Positions 58,808-64,000 of a DNA stretch of 64,000 nucleotides are shown here, piece by piece. The stretch comes from GCA-003244245 sp050700115 (lineage in GTDB: Bacteria; Actinomycetota; Actinomycetes; Mycobacteriales; Pseudonocardiaceae), in the NCBI GenBank assembly GCA_050700115.1, contig JBOHGG010000011.1, positions 1-64,000 on the forward strand, read 5' to 3'. The notes beneath the pieces are model-generated. The model had not been told where the DNA came from and did not search any database. It saw only the letters and a program-made list of their open reading frames with translations. Made by a program: the position numbers and the translations under genes. How positions within the stretch are numbered: position 1 is the first letter of the stretch; every line of letters starts with the position of its first letter.

Positions 58808-59620
58808 CTATCGCTGCGGGCGGAGCCAGACAGTCCACCGCTGGATGGCGACGTAACCCATTCGTTCGTACACGGGCCGGCCGTCGTCGCTGGCGATGAG
58901 CATCGCCGGCGACGCAGGGTCGGCGAGGGTGGCGGCCCAGGTCACCGCAGCGCCCGCACCGCGGCCCCGCGCCGACGCAAGCGTGGCGACGTACTCGACG
59001 AGCGTGGCCCCAGCGTGCTGGTGTGCCGCCGCCACCGCGACCGGTTGCCCCTCCAGCCAGGCGAGCCATACCCGAGTAGCCGGCTGCAGCAGCGTCGGGC
59101 CGAGTAGGTCGCCCGGCCGCAGCGGCCTCAACTCCGGCATCGGGTAGCCATCGACGAGGACCCGTTCGGCAAGCGCCAGCTCGTCGGTGTCCCGGACCTC
59201 GCGAACCTCGACTCCCGGACCGGACGAGGCCGGCCGCGGGCTGGGGAAGCGCACCATCAGCGGCGGGTGCCCGAGCAGGCCGAGTCCATAGGGCTGCAGG
59301 TCCGGGGTGGGCCACGGGCTGATCAGCAGGTAGGGCACATGCGGTGGGAATAGAGCACCGATGTCACCCAGGGTTTCTTCGGGGCGGGTCAATGGCTGCA
59401 GCAGGACGACCGGGTTGGTGAGCGCGCCACGATCGCCGATCCAGCCTCCGGCCCACTGCGGGCCGGATTGCCACGGTCGTCCCGCGCCGCGCGCGACCTG
59501 CACCGGCCAGGAGGCGTGCACGAGCACGGCCTGCCGCACGAGGGTGTCGTCGACGGCGAGGTCCGGCTCCCAACCGCTCGTGAGGTGCTCACCCTCAGCC
59601 GGGAGCATCGACGTACTCAT
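58808..59620 (-). CDS. GNAT-family acetyltransferase
   Basis: A 270-residue protein with a C-terminal GNAT fold: VEVREVRDTDELALAERVLV, VWLAWLEGQPVAVAAAHQHA, the acetyl-CoA loop TLASARGRGAGAAVTWAATL, and MLIASDDGRPVYERMGYVAI. The N-terminal half (about 130 residues) is a lineage-specific extension. ATG 59620 is one option; an ATG at 59656 is upstream. It lies 18 bases before the oxidase and 39 after the glycosyltransferase, so it belongs to their operon. Confidence 0.8.
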   Translation of the reverse strand: MSTSMLPAEGEHLTSGWEPDLAVDDTLVRQAVLVHASWPVQVARGAGRPWQSGPQWAGGWIGDRGALTNPVVLLQPLTRPEETLGDIGALFPPHVPYLLISPWPTPDLQPYGLGLLGHPPLMVRFPSPRPASSGPGVEVREVRDTDELALAERVLVDGYPMPELRPLRPGDLLGPTLLQPATRVWLAWLEGQPVAVAAAHQHAGATLVEYVATLASARGRGAGAAVTWAATLADPASPAMLIASDDGRPVYERMGYVAIQRWTVWLRPQR

Positions 59621-59659
59621 ACTCGACACAATGACGGCAGGTCCGCGGCCGAGCAAGAC

Positions 59660-60838
59660 TCAGTGTCGCGGGGAACGCAGCGCGGATTCGATGATGTCGG
59701 CAGCTCGGGCCGCGCCCCCGGCGGCGCGAAGCTCGTCGCGTAGCGCGGTGGCGCGGGCCGCCACCTCCGGCGACCCGGCCAGCCGCAGGACCGCGTCGCG
59801 CAGTGCCTCGGGCGTCGCCTGCTGCATCGGTAGCTGCACCGCGACGCCCAGCTCTTCGAGCATCGAAGCGTTGCTGAACTGGTCGACGGCCTGCGGCACG
59901 GCCACCATCGGCACCCCCTGGTAGAGCCCCTCCGAACAGCCGCCCATACCGGCGTGCGTGACGAATACCGACGCCCGCCCGAGCACCGCGAGCTGTGGCA
60001 CCCACTCGTGCAGCTCCACGTTGGGCGGCACCGGGTGCAACGTCGACCGGTCGATGTGGCGGCCGATCGACATCACCACCTGCCAGTCGAGGCCGCCGAA
60101 CGCGGTGCAGCAGGCCTGGTAGAACTGCGACGCGTCGGTGTAGGCCGAGCCGAGCGACACCAGCAGCAGCGGACGGTCAGGCGCCGGCCAGTCACCTTGG
60201 TGCGGCCGGGCGTCCAGCGAGGGCCCGACGAAGCTGTAGATGCGCTTGTCGACCTTCTCGGCGTGCGGTTGCAGCGCCCGCGGGATGAGCACGATGCACC
60301 GTGGCGGCCGCCCGGTGAACTCGTCGACCGACAGCGCGATCCGCTGGTCGTCGAGCCAGCCCGCGAATCTGGACTGGTATGCCTCGCCGGCGGGGTTATC
60401 CAGCATCGCGGCATACACCTCGGCCATGTCCTGCTCGTAGCCCTCCCACGCCACCATGGCCGGCGAGAGCTGCACGAGCGGGATCTCCCAGGAGTGCGCG
60501 AGCACCCGGGCGGCGTAGGCGGCGATGTCGTACAGCACGACGGCGGGGCGGTCGCGATCGAACGCGGCACGCAACTGCGGCAGTGCCTGCTCCGCCTCAT
60601 CGAGGAAGATCGACATCGCCTCGACGCCGCCAGTCGGCCAGCGCTGTCCTGCCTCTTCGTCTGGGAGCACGGAGCGGTAGACCACCGGTATCGCGCCGGC
60701 CGAGGCGACGATCTGGGCGAACGACTCAGGCACCGCGTAGCTGATGCGGTGACCGCGGGCGACCAGTTCGGCGATCACGGGAAGGTTCGGGTTGATGTGG
60801 CCGTGCGCGCCGATGCTGAACATGGCGATGTGAGGCAC
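59660..60838 (-). CDS. Macrolide-type (MGT) glycosyltransferase, second copy
   Basis: A 392-residue GT-B enzyme: MFSIGAHGHINPNLPVIAEL, LLLVSLGSAYTDASQFYQAC, then HAGMGGCSEGLYQGVPMVAV and PQAVDQFSNA. GTG 60838 has GGAG 6 bases upstream. It is first in an operon with GNAT and FAD-oxidase genes. MGT enzymes glucosylate macrolides and other hydrophobic compounds; with an acetyltransferase and an oxidase the operon looks like a small modification or detoxification unit. Related to, but distinct from, the enzyme at 1771. Confidence 0.9.
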   Translation of the reverse strand: MPHIAMFSIGAHGHINPNLPVIAELVARGHRISYAVPESFAQIVASAGAIPVVYRSVLPDEEAGQRWPTGGVEAMSIFLDEAEQALPQLRAAFDRDRPAVVLYDIAAYAARVLAHSWEIPLVQLSPAMVAWEGYEQDMAEVYAAMLDNPAGEAYQSRFAGWLDDQRIALSVDEFTGRPPRCIVLIPRALQPHAEKVDKRIYSFVGPSLDARPHQGDWPAPDRPLLLVSLGSAYTDASQFYQACCTAFGGLDWQVVMSIGRHIDRSTLHPVPPNVELHEWVPQLAVLGRASVFVTHAGMGGCSEGLYQGVPMVAVPQAVDQFSNASMLEELGVAVQLPMQQATPEALRDAVLRLAGSPEVAARATALRDELRAAGGAARAADIIESALRSPRH

Positions 60839-61322
60839 GAGGTTCTCCAGATAGGTACGAAATTCTTCGCCGGGCGCGCCGCAGGTGGCCGATCAGCTGT
60901 CGTGCTGCTGGATCACGTGAGCCACGGTAGTGAGCCAGCCGGGTGTCCCGCACCGGCATTCCCGCGGCTTCGTCGCTGCGTCGACGACGTTACCGAGAAC
61001 GCAGCCGCCGTGAACTGGTCCCACCTACCAGCAGCCAGTCCGGTTCGACCCTCAGGCAGACCAATAGCGCGACGTCACCTCAATCCGGAGTGAGCGGTCA
61101 GGAGATCGGCCGGTGCAGGAACTTCTGGGCCGCAACACCGCCCCGGTGGCAGGTGAGCACTTCCGGATCTGCAGGGTGCGGCACGTCGGGTCACCGCGTG
61201 AACGTGACGACTGGATTCACCTGCGCGGGCAGGCTTGCGGGACGGTAACTGAGACGAGAGTGCCGGAACGGACGGGATAGCATCAGTGGCCGAACCCCAT
61301 ACCTGACCACCGAGGAGCCGCT
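60839..61322. promoter_or_regulatory. Divergent leader between glycosyltransferase operon and thrS
   Basis: About 480 bases. Near thrS, TAGCAT (61277-61282) is a good -10. I looked for the T-box core (TGGxACCGCG) and a threonine-rich leader ORF and saw neither. The rest gives only Arg/Ala-rich shadow frames. Promoters for both directions must lie here. Confidence 0.35.
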
Positions 61323-63398
61323 GTGTCCCAGCCCAGTCCTGTGCCCGCCGAGCCCGCCGCGAGCGTGCTGGTGCCGGCCGGGACCACAGCCGGCCAGGCG
61401 GTGCGGGAGGCGGGCTTGCCCGGCAAGGGCGCCGACGCCGTGGTGGTCGTTCGGGACGCCGAGGGCAGGTTGCGTGACCTGGCCTGGGCGCCGGAGACCG
61501 ACACGGCGGTGCAGCCGATCGTGGCAAGCTCTGAAGCGGGCCGCAGCGTCATCCGGCATTCCTGTGCCCACGTGCTGGCCCAAGCTGTGCAGGACCAGTT
61601 CCCGGACGCCAAGCTCGGCATCGGACCGCCGGTGAAGGACGGCTTCTACTACGACTTCGATGTCGCCCGGCCGTTCACCCCCGAGGATCTGCAGGCGCTG
61701 GACAGGCGCATGAGGCAGATCATCAAGCAGTCTCAGCGGTTCTCCCGCAGAGTCGTGGAGCCGGTGCAGGACGCACGACAGGAGCTGGCGTCCGAGCCCT
61801 ACAAGTTGGAACTGATCTCCCTTAAGTCCGATGTGGACACCTCCGAGGTGATGGAGCTCGGCGGCAGCGAGTTGACCATCTACGACAACCTCGACCCGCG
61901 CAGCGGGGAGCGGATCTGGGGTGATCTGTGTCGGGGCCCGCACGTGCCGACGACCAAACACATCCCTGCCTTCGCGCTGACCCGCGTTGCGGCGGCGTAC
62001 TGGCGGGGCAACGAGCGCAATCCCCAACTGCAACGCATCTACGGCACGGCGTGGGAGTCGCAGGAAGCGCTCGACCACTACCTGGAGATGCTCGCCGAAG
62101 CCGAGCGCCGTGATCACCGCCGGCTCGGCACCGAACTGGATCTGTTCAGTTTCCCCGATGAGATCGGCTCCGGCCTTGCCGTGTTCCATCCCAAGGGCGG
62201 GATCATCCGGCGCGAGCTGGAGGACTACTCACGGCGCCGCCACGAGGAGGCGGACTACGAGTTCGTCTATACCCCGCACATCACCAAGTCCCACCTGTTC
62301 GAAACGTCCGGCCATCTGGACTGGTATGCCGACGGAATGTTTCCCGGAATGCACCTGGACGCCGAGCTCAACTCCGACGGCACAGTGCGCAAGCCCGGCC
62401 AGGACTACTACCTGAAGCCGATGAACTGCCCGTTCCACAGCCTGATCTACAGGTCGCGCGGGAGATCCTATCGCGAGCTGCCGCTGCGGCTGTTCGAGTT
62501 CGGCACGGTATATCGCTACGAGAAATCCGGCGTCGTGCATGGCCTGACCCGGGTCCGGGGCATGACCCAGGACGACGCACACATTTACTGCGCTAAGGAG
62601 CAGGTACAGGCGGAGCTGCAGTCGCTGCTGTCGTTCGTGCTCGGCCTGCTGCGAGACTACGGCCTGGACGACTTCTACATCGAGCTGTCCACCCGGAATG
62701 ACGAGAAGTACATCGGCACCGACGAGGTCTGGGCCGAGTCCACCGAGACCTTGCGCCGGTCCGCCGAGACCAGCGGGCTGGATCTGGTGCTCGACCCGGG
62801 AGGGGCAGCGTTCTACGGTCCCAAGATCTCGGTGCAGGCCAGGGACGCGCTGGGCCGCACCTGGCAGATGTCGACCATCCAAGTCGACTTCAACACGCCC
62901 GACCGATTCGAATTGGAATACACCGCGGCTGACGGCTCGCGGCAACGCCCGGTCATGATCCACCGGGCGCTGTTCGGCTCGATCGAGCGGTTCTTCGGCA
63001 TTCTCACCGAGCACTACGCCGGAGCGTTTCCGGCGTGGCTCGCCCCGGTGCAAGTGGTCGGTATCCCGATCGCTGACGAGCACGTCGAACACCTCCACCG
63101 GGTGGCGAAAAAGCTGCGCGCCAAGGGGATCCGCGTCGACGTCGATGCGTCCGGCGATCGGATGCAGAAGAAGATCCGCAACCACACCACGCAGAAGGTC
63201 CCATTCATGCTGCTGGCCGGGGCCAAGGACGTCGAGGCCGGCGCAGTATCCTTCCGATTCCGCGATGGCAGTCAGATCAATGGTATTCCAGTCGACGAGG
63301 CAGTCGCCACCGTCACAGACTGGATCGCGCAGCACGTCAACTCCTCCCCCACGGCCGATGACTTCAACGTCGGGAACGATTCACGCGCGAGTGACTGA
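61323..63398 (+). CDS. thrS: Threonyl-tRNA synthetase
   Basis: A 691-residue class II synthetase. N-terminal TGS domain; editing domain with HSCAHVLAQAVQ (HxxxH) and a later CxxxH; class II core: motif 1 near GGIIRRELEDYSRRRH, motif 2 PLRLFEFGTVYRYEKSGVVH, motif 3 MIHRALFGSIERFFGIL; anticodon domain LAPVQVVGIPIADEHVEHL. Zinc site NCPFH. GTG 61323. Essential translation enzyme. Confidence 0.97.
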   Translation: MSQPSPVPAEPAASVLVPAGTTAGQAVREAGLPGKGADAVVVVRDAEGRLRDLAWAPETDTAVQPIVASSEAGRSVIRHSCAHVLAQAVQDQFPDAKLGIGPPVKDGFYYDFDVARPFTPEDLQALDRRMRQIIKQSQRFSRRVVEPVQDARQELASEPYKLELISLKSDVDTSEVMELGGSELTIYDNLDPRSGERIWGDLCRGPHVPTTKHIPAFALTRVAAAYWRGNERNPQLQRIYGTAWESQEALDHYLEMLAEAERRDHRRLGTELDLFSFPDEIGSGLAVFHPKGGIIRRELEDYSRRRHEEADYEFVYTPHITKSHLFETSGHLDWYADGMFPGMHLDAELNSDGTVRKPGQDYYLKPMNCPFHSLIYRSRGRSYRELPLRLFEFGTVYRYEKSGVVHGLTRVRGMTQDDAHIYCAKEQVQAELQSLLSFVLGLLRDYGLDDFYIELSTRNDEKYIGTDEVWAESTETLRRSAETSGLDLVLDPGGAAFYGPKISVQARDALGRTWQMSTIQVDFNTPDRFELEYTAADGSRQRPVMIHRALFGSIERFFGILTEHYAGAFPAWLAPVQVVGIPIADEHVEHLHRVAKKLRAKGIRVDVDASGDRMQKKIRNHTTQKVPFMLLAGAKDVEAGAVSFRFRDGSQINGIPVDEAVATVTDWIAQHVNSSPTADDFNVGNDSRASD

Positions 63399-63491
63399 CC
63401 GCGACCTGAGGTCGGTGTCACATGGCTTCCGCTGGTGCGCAGCCCAACCTTGGAGGACTATGGGATGACCGACGTCACCAGGAGGGCACTG

Positions 63492-63935
63492 ATGAAGGTC
63501 GAGGAGATCCTGAAGGCGAAGGGCCGATCGGTCGAGACCATCGAGCCTACGGCGAGCGTCGCTGAGGCGGTAGGCCGCCTGAACGGCCCCCCTCAGATCG
63601 GGGCTCTGGTCATCTGCGGCGAGGAAGGGCATCGGCCGATCGCCGGCACGATCACCGAGCGCGACATCGTGCGCGCTCTCAGCAAGTACAGCGCCAAGCT
63701 CCTGACCATGCAGGTCGCCGACGTCATGTCGCGCAACGTCCCGCTCTGCGCACCAGAGGACAGCATCGCGCGGCTCATGCAACAGATGACCGCCTCCCGT
63801 TACCGTCACCTGCCGGTTGTCGATCAGGGCAAGCTGGTCGGCCTCGTCAGCATCGGTGACGTCGTCAAGGCCCGGGTAGCGGACATGGAGTTGGAGACGG
63901 GACTGCTCCGGGACCTCTACATCGCGCGCGGATAG
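63492..63935 (+). CDS. CBS-domain protein
   Basis: A 147-residue protein made of two CBS motifs: KVEEILKAKGRSVETIEPTA, SVAEAVGRLNGPPQIGALVI, then VADVMSRNVPLCAPEDSIAR, ASRYRHLPVVDQGKLVGLVS, IGDVVKARV. CBS pairs bind adenine nucleotides such as AMP, ATP or SAM and regulate partners. I prefer ATG 63492, behind AGGAGGG, because MKVEEIL is the usual start. ATG 63465, also with GGAGG 8 bases upstream, is a real alternative. Confidence 0.9.
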   Translation: MKVEEILKAKGRSVETIEPTASVAEAVGRLNGPPQIGALVICGEEGHRPIAGTITERDIVRALSKYSAKLLTMQVADVMSRNVPLCAPEDSIARLMQQMTASRYRHLPVVDQGKLVGLVSIGDVVKARVADMELETGLLRDLYIARG

Positions 63936-64000
63936 GCCAGCTGGCGGTACGCGGGTAGCCCGAACGGGCGTCCCCCCGGCCCCCACGGAACGCATTACGT

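Noticed and set aside
60839..61322. T-box riboswitch or threonine leader before thrS
   Set aside because: The T-box core sequence and a Thr-rich ORF were looked for and not found.

Overview
The window is GC-rich, densely coded actinobacterial chromosome, most likely from the Pseudonocardiaceae or a close mycothiol-producing relative. The evidence is a mycothiol acetyltransferase gene (mshD), an LmeA-like exported protein, two copies of the Scr1-type XRE/DUF5753 regulator with its DUF397 partner, an RsiG-type c-di-GMP anti-sigma factor, many GTG starts and several apparently leaderless genes. From memory, two stretches follow the Mycobacterium tuberculosis gene order. About 10.5-40 kb resembles Rv0823c down to purS: dus, LCP, phoU, mshD/glnR, lmeA-like, cysA/sseC, nitrobindin, ygfZ, DUF3073, purM, purF, sterol-carrier protein, purL, purQ, purS. 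About 45-55 kb resembles leuA to dnaX: leuA, recR, ybaB, an FAD-oxidase/CFA pair, dnaX.

Accessory material sits between these blocks. At 0-3.3 kb are a DUF397/XRE pair, two overlapping small ORFs and a macrolide-type glycosyltransferase. At 3.7-8.1 kb a LysR-like regulator diverges from a tightly packed four-gene cassette: SPASM radical SAM enzyme, thymidylate-kinase-like protein, EEP-fold phosphohydrolase and NUDIX hydrolase. It is followed by the remains of a MalT/LuxR regulator joined to the tail of a sigma factor. At 14.2-17 kb are two conserved small actinobacterial proteins, an XRE regulator and a SLOG-like protein. At 21.9-27 kb are TetR, an intact P450, a second P450 with three clean in-frame internal deletions coupled to a FolP2-like protein, and a VapBC module. 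At 41.4-43.7 kb three consecutive genes encode membrane-anchored heptad-repeat (coiled-coil) proteins I cannot assign. At 54.7-60.8 kb are a second toxin-antitoxin pair, a siderophore-interacting protein, a tandem-duplicated small coiled-coil gene, the SRP RNA, tRNA-Ser(GGA), and an operon of glycosyltransferase, GNAT and berberine-bridge-type oxidase. The window closes with thrS and a CBS-domain protein.

Regulatory RNA and repeat features are prominent. There is a leucine leader peptide and hairpin before leuA, a leaderless Cys/Arg-rich leader peptide before the sulfurtransferase operon, a small ORF whose stop overlaps the nitrobindin start, and several long perfect inverted repeats. Two of these repeats belong to families present twice in the window; one copy resembles a MITE with 19-bp ends. 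No insertion sequence, CRISPR array or origin was seen. All product calls come from reading motifs and gene order, not from database searches.
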